Below, piece by piece: positions 11,637 through 22,184 of a DNA stretch of 64,000 nucleotides. The notes under the pieces were generated by a model. The model ran no database searches and had not been told where the DNA came from. It worked only from the letters and a program-made list of their open reading frames with translations. The number at the start of each line of letters is the position of its first letter. Position 1 is the first letter of the stretch. The stretch is from Datisca glomerata. Taxonomy: Eukaryota; Streptophyta; Magnoliopsida; Cucurbitales; Datiscaceae. Where the stretch lies: the NCBI GenBank assembly GCA_003255025.1, contig QANY01013423.1, forward strand, positions 733,779-797,778, read 5' to 3'. A program made the position numbers and the translations under genes.

Positions 11637-12512
11637 TTTGATAGCCAAGATCTGACATCTAGTCATAGACTTATTTTTATAATTTAGTATTTTTAAAACA
11701 TGGATTGTTTACGAATGATATTTATTTTACAAAAGGAAATAATTTTTAATTTTAAAAAATATTTGATTTATTAACATTTATGTTAATTATTTAAATTATG
11801 CATAAATGAAGAGTTTATCTATCATTAATCCAAACATAATATTTTATTCATTCATTTCAATTAATGTACATATCTTAATATCGTGGAATGACTCCGAGAC
11901 GAGTTTGTGAACGGCCCTTTCGGGAAAAAGGACATAAGGGACGAAAAATCTCAAAACTCAGTGTCAAAACCGGTTTGATTCCACCATGATTGGAAGGGGT
12001 TATGACGGGATTCCAAGATCAGGATATTTTACGACACTTTTGTGAGACTTTGGTCTTGAAAAAATAAAATATCAAAATTAAGTATAAATAATTAAAATAA
12101 ATAATGATATTTTTATGGGGATTTGAGAAAGTAAAAGTCATTTTGAAAAATGTGTAAGATGGGTAAGTGAGTTGAGAAAATTATTTGGTAAAGTAGATTT
12201 TTGAGGGAAAGTAGTAGAGAAAGTAATGTTGGATTGTTATTTAACCAAGCTAAATAACTTTATCACGGTAAAATAGAATACTTGTAACAAATATGAGAAA
12301 GTGCTAGAAAATAAGTTTATCATGAACTTTACTAAGGGGTAAACGGCCCCTAAGAGAAGCGCGTAAAGCCCTTACTTTTTTAGGTGAGGGTGTTGTTTCA
12401 GTGGTCCAGTTTCTAAAAGGCGGTGTGGGGAAAAGAGACGAGAGATGTTTCAAATGAAAAACAGAGCTAAAGATGAAGAAAAAAGCTTGATTGATTGAAG
12501 GGGAAATGGAAG
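11637..12512. other. Spacer with MITE-like segment, no gene seen
   Basis: The stretch at about 12110-12355 ends with GGGGTAAACGGCCCCTAAG. Its complement resembles the GGGGCCGTTT ends of plant hAT-type MITEs and, loosely, the segment starting at 10144. No ORF is supported. Confidence 0.4.
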
Positions 12513-12908
12513 TGTTAAGGAAAATTTCCTCACACTAAAAAAGAACAAGAATATTAAAGAGAGAGAGAGAGTGTGTGAGATTTCTCAAGAAAGAAATATT
12601 TAATTACTTTCGTTTTCCTTGATATCATTGATTTACAATTGGCCTTTATTTATAGGTCATTTGATTAGATACATGATTGAGTTAAACTCCTCTAAATCAG
12701 AGCAATCAACAGAATATTCCTCCTAGATTAAGCTTATTATTTTAAGCTAAACTTATTTATTTCCAACAACTGCTTAAATATGAACCGTTGGACGAGGTAC
12801 GATGGGACTACGGCTCGAAAGAATCTTCCCGCTTGGCCACGGTGGCAATCTACCTCTCATGCTTCTGATTGATTGCATATGATCACGTGGATCTTCAGCT
12901 GATTTTCA
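12513..12908 (-). repeat. 3' LTR of the gypsy element
   Basis: Closely matches 21586-21969, with shared blocks cctagattaagcttattat, gttggacgaggtacgatggg and cacgtggatcttcagctgat. On the plus strand it starts TGTTAAGG and ends TTTTCA. It contains a GA-rich tract (12559-12575) that is shorter in the other copy. Confidence 0.85.
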
Positions 12909-13024
12909 TTCAAATTAATATCATGTAGTGAATTTAATTTGCAATATTTATACTTCTTGCCATCATCATTCATCATTACTCTTTGCCTCCTCTTTTGTGC
13001 ACCATTTATTTTTCTGATATCCCC

Positions 13025-13365
13025 CTGTCATTTCGTCTTCCCTATAGAGAATATACTACACGTGTCATTTTGATGAAACCCTTTACCTTTTCGCTTCGAG
13101 AATGTTTCACACGTGTCATACTAGAGTAACCTTTTTGCTTTTATGCGTGTCGTTTCTGAGAGACTCTTCCTATTCCCGTTCAGAGGATGCAGGGCATGCG
13201 CTACTTCTGAAAAACCTTTCATCTCCCACTCAGAGGATACATTACACATGTCGTTTATGATCAACTCTTTATTTTCCCATTCAGAGGATACATTACACAT
13301 GTCAGTTTGGAATGACTTTTCATTTACCCGCTTAAGGGACACGATACACGTGTCATTTCATTACT
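13025..13365 (+). repeat. Tandem repeat, about 58-bp unit, five to six copies
   Basis: The phrase acacgtgtcattt or acatgtc recurs roughly every 58-60 bases, each time preceded by a cattcagaggatacattac-like sequence (clear at about 13225, 13282 and 13342, degenerate earlier). It lies between the 3' LTR and the antisense ORF of the gypsy element, where Tat-lineage elements often carry tandem repeats. Confidence 0.65.
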
Positions 13366-13608
13366 TGTCAACAGTCACGTCTTTTCTTGTCTTGTCACTC
13401 ATATCCCCCAAATTATCAGTGCGAACATTCACTTCTCCATTATCTTCTATCCCTCGATTTCTCTGCTTCAAAAATAAACCATTCTTTACTTTCATTTGAG
13501 ATCTGTTGCTTATGTAAAGTCTCTTTCCCCTATTTCTGCTTTCATCTTCCAGTTTCCTACTTTGTAAGTTCCTATTATCTTCCTTTTTCTTCTTTCTTTT
13601 CTTTAGCT

Positions 13609-15497
13609 ATGGAGAAATGGAACATTCTTGTACTTTTAGTGAGAAATCCAGAGGAGTTCAACCTGTTTATGGCTCGTTACCGTCTTTTCCCCCAAATTTC
13701 ATGTGTGCATTAGGAAGGACTGAATCTATAGGCATTCTGTGTAATCCCCCTTACCAAATTACTCTTTGCCCCATCATCATATCTCTAGGTCTCAAGTTTT
13801 CATTTTCCCCTTTACTCTCCCAATCAGTAGGTTTAGCTCACTCTCAATTTACTCATAGCATTTATAGGATCCTCTTAGGCATATATACCTTGAATAGGAG
13901 GTACCATTTTGGTTTTGGGTTAGATGAACTTGTCCACTGCTATATAGTCAAATTTCGAGTCGACATTTATTATATTGCTCCACGTCCATCAGAAAGGAGA
14001 GGAAGTTTAATAACGAGGATTTCGAGGGGAGATGATGGCCGCTGGACTATTTTCAAGAAATACGCAATTTTCAGTAAGTCGCATGAGCTTTGGTTCTCTC
14101 CCCCTCCCTTTATTTATTCATTTATTTATTTGTTGCTGTCTAACGAGTGTTTTTCTTGGGTTTCTCTTTTCTTCAGCAAAGAAAAATCTGAAGCCTTATC
14201 TGTCCAAGGAATCCAGGGCAAGAATCATTGTTGCTTTCCATCTCCGAGGGCAAAAGAGGGATCGGAAGGTGCTCATCAAGCTCAACCCCTTTGCTGCTTT
14301 AATCCCTGCTTTGACTTTAGGCTCGTCTTTGTCTTCAACCACAACAACTGCCCTGGTGCTAGCACGGTATTCATCAGTTCCCACTTCCTCCTTTCACTCA
14401 GACTCTTATCATCCCAGTTCTAGCTCTCCAGATCACTAGGAGTCGTTTGACCATGCTTCAGCTGATATCATAATGGGCAAGAGGTTGCAGAGTAAATTCA
14501 TGGGTCCCGTAGAGAAGAGGCCCCGCACTGATGCTTCCAGCTCTTCCCATTCAGAGCTTGCCACTACTGCTCCCGCCACTGCTGATCCTGCTCCCCTTGA
14601 GCCCGTTGCTAGGATTGAGGCTCCCCCAAGCTCTGAACTACCTCACCCTATAGTTCACACGACATCATATACCATGCCTGCTACTGTAGATACTCCTGCT
14701 TCGGGATCTGGAGAAGCAGGCAATCCCTCCTCCCGCTTCGTGGAAGCTGAGGCGTGTCTCTAGTGTTCCCATTCCAGAGACGGTCTGCTTCCCGCATGAT
14801 CCGGTTGCTTCCCATGTCGTTCTCCATGGAATTCAACCATGTTCTGATAACAACATCTTGAGGAGGCTCCCGATCGGCGATCTTATGAGCAGATTGAGCC
14901 ATGACTTGATGCGGATACAACTCATGCTGTCTTCTTTTTTTTCAGAAAGAAATAATTTTCTTTACATATTCCTTTGTTCATTTTCAGGCTGCCGTCCATC
15001 ACAAATGCCCTTCAAGATTTTCATACTCAGCACGACCAAGCTTTGTCTCAACTCCGGAGGGAGCTTACATTGGTCAATTCTGCAAATGCTCGTCTCCAAG
15101 TTAAAAAAGAGCAATATGTGGCCAATGAAGTCGATCTTCAAAAGACCTTAAAGAAGATGGGCCATGATGCTAAGGTTGTTGCTGCAGAAGAGCGAAGGCT
15201 GGTGGAAGATCTTGAATCTGTGAAGAAGAAAAAGCATGAGATGCGACTATTGAGAGGGAGGTTGTTTCCGATGCGGAGTATTAGGCTCTGTTCAAGCAAG
15301 GAGATGTGATGGTTTACAGTGCGGGTTATAGGGACGCGATGGAAAATCATCCTCTCAGACATCCCTCATCCCTGAAGTCGAGATTTCTGTGGGTGCTTCA
15401 ACAGAAGACTACTCGAATGTCTCCATCCGCTGCCATTCCCGCTCCTGCATCGGAAGAAGGTGTTCCTGAGCGGGATCCCGAAGTGATTGTAATTTAG
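13609..15497 (+). pseudogene. Antisense ORF (aORF) of the gypsy element, Transposase_28-like
   Basis: Plus-strand gene opposite to gag-pol. The start MEKWNILVLL at 13609 is followed, after a frame change near 13690, by GLKFSFSPLLSQS, YRILLGIYTLNRRYHFGFGL and DDGRWTIFKKY, the layout of the putative gypsy-type transposon domain (Pfam PF04195). A likely intron runs from 14073 (TTTTCA/GTAAGT) to the acceptor TTTTCTTCAG before CAAAGAAAAATC at about 14177. Downstream are a Ser/Pro/Ala-rich part with a basic patch (KRPRTDASSSSH, about 14515) and a coiled-coil-like section (about 14975-15240, QLRRELTLVNSANARLQVKK). Frame breaks at several points make it a pseudogene. The function of these antisense genes is unknown. 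Confidence 0.7.
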
Positions 15498-15699
15498 TCT
15501 TTTGCTTTCCTTGTCCTTTTTCTTTCTTATTGTAATTTTACCTTTTCAATCAATGAGAAAGACATTCTGACTTCATCTTTTCCTTAGGCTTTTTTCCATT
15601 TCTGAATCTCTTTTCGTTCCCTTTTTCTCCTTCTTTCAGAATTTCTTTCCTCTATGGTTTCCTTTAGAGGGTAGTTTTGTAGTCACTATTCCTCATAGA

Positions 15700-15945
15700 C
15701 TTAATTTCTTAATGAACTCATGGGTTCTGTTTCCATTTCCTTTAGAAAGAAGAAGCTTTCATGGACATAAGCTCTTAATGAGCTCAGGAGCCTGTTTCCA
15801 TTTCCTTTAGAAAGTAGAAGCTTTCATGGACATAACCTCTTAATGAACTAAGGGGGCCCATTTCCATTTCCTTTAGAAAGCAGAAGCTTTCATGGACATA
15901 AGCACTTATTGAGCTCAGGGGCCCATTTCCATTTTTGAAAAAATA
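15700..15945 (+). repeat. Tandem repeat, about 66-bp unit, four copies
   Basis: The unit contains tttccatttcctttagaaag, then agaagctttcatggacataa and cttaatgaactca. Starts fall near 15708, 15774, 15840 and 15906; the last copy is partial. It is internal to the gypsy element, between the antisense ORF and integrase. Confidence 0.85.
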
Positions 15946-16484
15946 AAGAACACCAGACTTTTACGTAGAAAACCCTTAACGAGAAAAACCACGGATATAA
16001 ATATTTTCACTATTTCAAAGATAATTACACATAATACTTGCGTAAATGTAAAACATTCCAGGGTTTGGGTAAGTTACTTCCCTAATTTGACATCAAGTAG
16101 TAAGATTTGTTTCCTACAATGACTTTGACTATGAAAGATCCTTCCTAATTTGGTCCCAACTGCCCTTCATTTGATTGGGAAATTCTTTTCAGAACAAGGT
16201 CTCCCGCTTGGAACTATACCCCTTTGACTTACTTCCTCATTTTTTATTATAATCGGCCATCATTACTAGAGCAAATTCTATTTTTTCCTTCAGGAAGTCC
16301 AGACTCTGGGTGATCCTTTCAACATTCGTAATCTCATTTGTTTCTGATCTAAGTGGGGCACCCAATTTCAACTGGTATGACAACTTCTGCACCAAACATC
16401 AAAGCAAATTGTGAAGAACTGATGGCAACTCTTCAACCCACTTTCCTTGTGCAGCTTCCAGTCATTTTTTCAGATTTTCCAGAA

Positions 16485-17050
16485 TTATTCTATTTGATCT
16501 TTTCGCATGTCCATTGCCTTGGGGGTTGTATGGAGTTGACAATCTATTTTCACCCGGCTCCCAATAAACTGAAGCCCATTGTCTAAAATGAGTACCTTTG
16601 GGATCACGTACATGCATACAATGATTTCCCATAGGAATTGTCTTACTTCTTTGTCTCGCACTCTAGCTAATGCCTCTGCTTCTATCCACTTTGTGTTACA
16701 ATTAGTTGCCTCTAGTAAAAATCTTTTTTGAGCGGGTGCCATCGATAGTGGCCCACTACATCCATTCCCCATTGCATAAATGGCCATGAGCTCAGGAGTG
16801 ACGCAATATTTCAGGGGCCATCTCCGAGACGAGGGAGTCTCATTGGCATTTGTCGCACTTTTTCACAAAGGATTTTGCTTCCTCTTGCATTTTTTGCCAG
16901 TAGTACCCCTAGTTCAGTAACTTGTTGGCTAACGTTCTCCCTCCATAATGATTCCCATAAACTCATTCATGTACTTCAACCATCACGTACTGAGCTTCCG
17001 TTGGGAAAGGCATTTGAGGTAAGGACCCGAGATTGATCTCCTATACAGCT
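16485..17050 (-). pseudogene. Integrase region of the gypsy element
   Basis: The minus-strand translation shows the zinc-binding end (GGRTLANKLLN, then KKCDKCQ near 16850) and the core (CSGPLSMAPAQKRFLLEATN, TKWIEAEALA, ILDNGLQF), all typical Ty3/gypsy integrase motifs. The second catalytic Asp is in the DNG motif. Stops separate the zinc-binding and core segments, so it is not functional. Confidence 0.8.
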
Positions 17051-17637
17051 CCCCTTGGATAATGGTGTACCTAACGCTCTGCTGTCGGAATTTCGAGCTT
17101 CCATTTTGTCGATTGAGAGCTTCTGATCGAGTAGGTACTGCACTATATTCCTTCGCCAAGCACTCTAATTGTTTCTTGCTGTTACTTGCGCTTGCACCAA
17201 CATCTTTGTACTTTGGACATCCAGATATTATACTGTCATCATTTTTCTGAATGGAATTTGGGCTAACGACCTCAACTGGCTAGCGCATCAGCTCTCGAAT
17301 TTTCTACTCTGGGTATTTGTGTAATTTCGTAATATTTGAATATTTGAAGCATTTCTTTGGGATTCTGCAAGTACTCCACCATACGGTCATCTTTCGCATT
17401 GTATTTCCCTACGATTTGGTTAGCATCTAGTTGCCTTAAACTCGATCATGAGCCACAGTCCAGCCAGTAACGCTTCGTACTCTACTTCACTATATGGTGC
17501 TTAGAAACCAAACGACAAGGCTTGTTCGGAGGTTTCCCCATACGGGTTTACACCACCACTCATGCTCCGGCTCCACGATAGTTAGATGCCCTATCCACAA
17601 ATAGAGTCTGAGTGGCTCATTCTTTTCCCTATATTCG
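17051..17637 (-). other. Internal gypsy sequence between RNase H and integrase
   Basis: Linker region of the element on the minus strand, with scattered frame breaks. No separate gene is seen. Confidence 0.5.
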
Positions 17638-18069
17638 TCACATCATGTTTTCCATGGTTGTAGGTAAATTCAGGTCAAAATCTTCCAGGACTTGAGCTTT
17701 TATGGTGGTACGAGGGGCATACCGTATGACATATGCCCTGAGCTCTATTGCCCATTTTGCAAGTCTTCCCGACACCTCAAGCGAGTGTAGTAAACTTTTT
17801 ATTGGAAATTCTGTCACCACATTTATAGTGTACTCCTGAAAATAATGTCTGAGTTTTCTTACAGCAACTATCAATGCGAGTATTAGCTTCTCCATTTTCC
17901 CGTATCTAGCTTCCGCAACTGCAAAACTCTTTCTTATAAAGTAAACTGGCTTTTGACACCCTTCTTTCGTTCTGACGAGTGCTGCACTGACTGCGGTTTC
18001 TGATACCATGAGGTAAAGAGAAAGATCTTCCCCTAGTAAAGGCTTCGATAGTATTAATGGCGAAGTCAA
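17638..18069 (-). pseudogene. RNase H region of the gypsy element
   Basis: A 143-codon open stretch starting LTSPLILSKPLLGEDL-like, followed by YLMVSETAVSAALVR, QKPVYFIRKSF, KMEKLILALIVAVRKLRHYF and LAKWAIELRAY. This is the Ty3/gypsy RT-linked RNase H domain of Tat elements and is the best-preserved part of pol. Confidence 0.85.
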
Positions 18070-18149
18070 ATACTCTTTTATTTTTTGTAAGGTGTCTTCA
18101 CACTCTTTATCTCACTGTTGTCTAGAATTCATTTTCAACTTGGCAAAGA

Positions 18150-18900
18150 ATGGTCAGCTTTTGTCTGTGGATTTGGATATAAATTTATTCAAAGCCGCCA
18201 ATTTTCCTGTCAAGTTTTGGATATCCTTTTTTATCTGCGGTGACTTCAGGTCTATAATTACTTTTATCTAATCTGGATTAATTTCATTTCCTTTGCTGTT
18301 CACCAGATGCCCCAAAAAATTTCATTCTGCCACTCTGAAAATGCATTTTTCCGAGTTCAACTTCATATTATTTTTTCTCAAAGTGGAGAACGCTTCATCC
18401 AAATTAGATAAAAGCAATCATATACTTTCAGCTTTTACGAGCATATCATCTACATATACTTCCATTGTCTTCCCAGTTTTATTCTCAAAGACTTTATTGA
18501 CCAGTCTCTAGTATGTTGCTCATGCATTTTTCAGACCGAAAGGCATTATAGTATAACAATATATACCATAATTAGTGATAAATGATGTTTTTCTTGATCC
18601 ACATGGAACATTTTCATCTGATTATATCTGGAATAAGCATCAATAAAACGTAAGAGCTTCTGCCTAGACGTAACATCCACCATTTGATCGATCCTCAGTA
18701 ATGGGTAGTTGTAATTTGGACAAGCTTTTATTTAGATTTGTAAAATCCACGCAATTCTCCATTTCCCATTATTTTTCTTCACCATTACGACATTTGGCAT
18801 CCGCACTGAGTAACTGACTTCCCTGATGAACTTTTCTTCGAGAAACTTCTCCACTTCTTATTTTATTGCCGCCTTCTTCTAGGGAGCGAAAGACCATTTT
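18150..18900 (-). pseudogene. Reverse transcriptase region of the gypsy element
   Basis: The catalytic box YVDDMLVK is read at 18433-18456 on the minus strand, with MPFGLKNA upstream (about 18530) and NSEKCIF then FLGHLV downstream. Several in-frame stops interrupt it (for example just after MPFGLKNA), so the enzyme is dead. Confidence 0.85.
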
Positions 18901-19152
18901 TTATGTTTAACAGGTTTAACAAAGGATCAACATTCAATTTATGGCAAATTATTGATTCGTCAATACCAGACATCTTAGTGGTAGTAATGGCGAAAATGTC
19001 CACATTCTTTCTAAGAAACTGGATGAGTTCTCCTAGTTCTGTTTTAGATAGTCCTGCTTCTACTGTGGTTGTTTTTCCTTCCCCCATATCTACAGATTCG
19101 GTCTCACTTCCGGCTTCATATCTTTGGTTGCTCTCGCTCAGTTCATCTATAT

Positions 19153-19674
19153 CTAATCGCTATTGGTCAGATTTTTCTTCCCCGCTCTAAAAAATAGGGA
19201 GATTGTTCTTTTTATGGAGTCAAGCGCCGACACCGTGCTGCATCTAGCAGATGCTTGATCTCCAAATATGGTTCGCACTCCTTCCGGCGATGGATACTTC
19301 AATGTTTGATAGTATGTTGACGGAACAACTTTCATTTTATGAATCCAAGTTCTTCCAAGGATCGCATTATAGGGTGATTGTGCCTCAATGACCACAAGAT
19401 CAATGATGTGGTTGAATGGGTTAGAGCGTACCGGGAGTGATAAAATTCGTTTATAGTGTGTTACTACTCCGTTGAACCCTATAAGTGGTTACCTCAGGCC
19501 ATGTAACTTAGGGGTATCTATTGTCATCTTCTCAAGTGTTGAGCGGTAGAGTATATTCACAACACTTCCATCATCGATCAATATTCTCTGCAGTAAACAA
19601 TTGCCACTCTGGACCACAAGAGAATCATTGTGCTCGCCATGTGGGTTATCTTCCTCATCAAAGATAATCAACAC
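19153..19674 (-). pseudogene. Aspartic protease region of the gypsy element
   Basis: LIDDGSVVNILYRSTLEKM (within 19489-19674) is the protease active-site region, with DDG in place of the commoner DSG or DTG. After a break, YNAILGRTWIHKMKVVPSTY (19153-19395) gives the protease C-terminal part, as in other Tat elements. Confidence 0.8.
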
Positions 19675-19994
19675 GCTATCAAATGCTTTCTTTCATTCAT
19701 CTTTCACTTCGAGGGTGGGCTTTTTGCAGTAAATTTTTCGTTCCTTCCTAGTGGCGATAACAGTGTCCACTATTCTTAATGGTTCTTTGTCCCTAGGGTG
19801 CTGTTGTCTCTCATCCATTTTTGGTTGGTCCCGCCTTAAAACATCTCCTTCTAATGTCCCTGCTGGACGAGCTTCTCAACTTAGTCCTTTAGTTTGTAGC
19901 AGTCTCGAGTTTCATGACCGGCACTTTGATGGAAGTGACAATATTTATCTTTGTCTCTCGGATCCAGCTCCTTTGTAATAGAATGAGAGCTTAT

Positions 19995-20295
19995 GGCACA
20001 TGCATGTCAACTTCCGCAGGACATAACTTTTGACAAGGGTGGAACCACGTGACCTGTAAGATATCAAATCAAAACTTATTAAGAGACCTATAGGTGCAGT
20101 AGGGTTTACCTGTCAGAGCCCAGTTTTGAGTCCAAAAACATGAATTATGCAGCTTTAGAATTACTGTAACAGACGGATCATGACATGTGCATGTCAAATT
20201 CCGTAAGGCATAACTTTTGACATGGGTGGAACCACGTGGTAAGATATGAATCAAAGCTTATTAAGAGACCTATAGGTGCGGAAGGGTTTATCCCA
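19995..20295. repeat. Direct duplication of about 110 bp inside the gypsy element
   Basis: The block beginning cacatgcatgtcaacttccg and continuing to taagagacctataggtgc at about 19998-20110 recurs at about 20177-20290, with the same order of phrases (ggtggaaccacgtg; attaagagacctataggtg). It lies between gag and protease and breaks the reading frame. Confidence 0.8.
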
Positions 20296-20529
20296 GTAAA
20301 TTAAGGATCTGATTTACTGGGATAGTCAGTGGGGTGTATATCCTATCCCTGGGATGGATTCCTCCAGCGAGCCTTAGCCGTTTCTCGAAGTCACCTTGCT
20401 TCTCATCTTCCTTATTCTCAGAACGTTATGATCCACGCTTACCCATTCTTGCGTTGTCGTCATCTTTGCATTGCACAGGGTTCCGCTGCTCAATCAACTT
20501 TTGAATGATTTTATTTTCTTCCTCAAGAT

Positions 20530-21551
20530 CTATGTATGTATGTGCTCAGAGAAATGTTTTTGCCATGGTGATGGGATTGTTTTTGGAAGATCTTCAAATA
20601 ATTGGGAGTTGATGTCTAAGTCACAGCTGAACGCTATTCTGGCCACACGGTCATCACAGTTTTCCACCCTGGCCATCTCATATTTGAAACGATGTGTATA
20701 CTCACGCAATGATTCTCCTTTCTTAATCATAATCGTCATAAGATGCTAGAATCCTCCATCATCATTCGGTAGGTAGAGTACTACTCCATAAAACAGAAGA
20801 TATTCTAGTAAAACTATTAATCGAACAAGGGGGTAAAGAATGGTACCACTTTAGCACATTCCCGTCTAGACTGGCTGGGGACATTCAGCTCGTTAGTTCA
20901 TCCTCATGCTGATAGAGCGCCATCACTTGCTTAAAGTTGCGCAAGTGGTCAACATGATCTGACTTCCCTTCATAACATTTAAACTTAAGGACCACAAACT
21001 TCTTAGGTATTGGAGCGGATAGAATCTCTGGGCATAGGAGGAACGAGTTAAAGTTTCCAAGTTCACTTTCTCCTAGTTTCCTCATCTCGAGCATCTTTCA
21101 TTCCAACATCTCTTCTATTACCCACTCCGTGATTAATTGAACAGGCGGGTTCTCATAAGTTATCCATTTCCCTTTGTCACGTGAAGTGGCCTCAGAGTTT
21201 CCGTGATGGGCGTTGTTAGCTACTGGTTTCGCTTGATGCCGCGCTTGTTCCATTTGCTCCTAGTTCTGAGTTATTACTTCGCGCTCCCTCGCTATGGTAT
21301 TCCGGCTGACTTCTGCTCTCGTTTTCCGCGATCTCCCGCTGCAAAGTTATAATCTGCTCTTGCACAGTTTGCCACGCATTTCGTAGTGCCTCACTGTTAC
21401 GGCTTTCCATTCCTTGCATCCCATTCATAATGGATTGAATCATGTGATGTACTCTCATCGGCTGCTCGGGCTGATATGGGGAGTTGGCAGCGGGATTAGG
21501 ATCGTTTCCAATTTCCCCAGCAGCATATGATCTAGTACGAGGCATTTTCAA
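20530..21551 (-). pseudogene. gag region of the gypsy element
   Basis: Starts MKMPRTRSYAAGEIGNDPNP at 21551 on the minus strand, 35 bases inside the 5' LTR. A helical stretch follows (ITLQREIAENESRSQ), then after breaks KFVVLKFKCYEGKSDHVDHL (20885-21094) and KKGESLREYTHRFKYEMARV (20530-20739), the retrotransposon gag capsid-like motif. Multiple frameshifts are present. Confidence 0.8.
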
Positions 21552-21585
21552 TTACCTTCTTGAGTAAAAACTTCCAGACTCTCAA

Positions 21586-21969
21586 TGAAAAGGAAAATTT
21601 TCTCACACTAAAAAAGAACAAGAATATTAAAGAGAGAGAGAGATCTCAAGAAAAAAATGCCGAATTACTTTCGTTTTCATTGATATCATTGATTTACAAT
21701 TGGCCTATATTTATAGGCTTTTGATTAGTTACATGATTGAGTTAAACTCCTCTAAATTAGAGGAATCAATAGAATATTCCTCCTAGATTAAGCTTATTAT
21801 TTTAAACTAAACTTATCTATGTCCAACAACTACTTAAATATGAACTGTTGGACGAGGTACGATGGGATCTACGGCTTGAAAGAACCTTCCCACTTGGCCA
21901 TAGTGGCAATCTACCTCTCATACTTCTGATTGGTTGAATATGCTCACGTGGATCTTCAGCTGATTTTTT
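21586..21969 (-). repeat. 5' LTR of the gypsy element
   Basis: Direct copy of 12513-12908, slightly shorter; the GA tract (21632-21643) and some bases differ. The outer end near 21969 is set by loss of similarity after cttcagctgatttt. Confidence 0.85.
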
Positions 21970-22184
21970 CCTGTACAGTCCAGGTCTATTAAACGGTGAA
22001 TGTGAATAGTGGTATGTTTTGCATATTTTTAGAAAGTTTAAGGATTTAAAGTCAATTTTTTCATAATATGGCCAACCAAATGCAGCCATAATTTAAAAAA
22101 TTAAAAAATACACTCAACAAACTTTGAATCCAAGTTTAAAATTCAAACAGACTATTAAAAGTTCATATAAACTTTGACAAAGAG

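Larger units (their letters stand above)
12513..21969 (-). mobile_element. Ty3/gypsy LTR retrotransposon, Tat-type, degenerate
   Basis: Two LTR-like copies in direct orientation (12513-12908 and 21586-21969) bound about 8.7 kb of internal sequence. Read on the minus strand the order is gag, aspartic protease, reverse transcriptase, RNase H and integrase, then a gene on the opposite strand before the 3' LTR. That order and the antisense ORF mark the Tat lineage (relatives: Grande, Retand, Ogre). Every domain is interrupted by stops or frameshifts, and the LTRs differ by many substitutions and small indels, so this is an old insertion. No clear target duplication, primer-binding site or polypurine tract was found at the chosen ends. 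Confidence 0.9.

Noticed and set aside
14196..14384. Minus-strand ORF within the antisense gene of the gypsy element
   Set aside because: Shadow of the plus-strand Ser/Thr-rich reading; no similarity to gag-pol.
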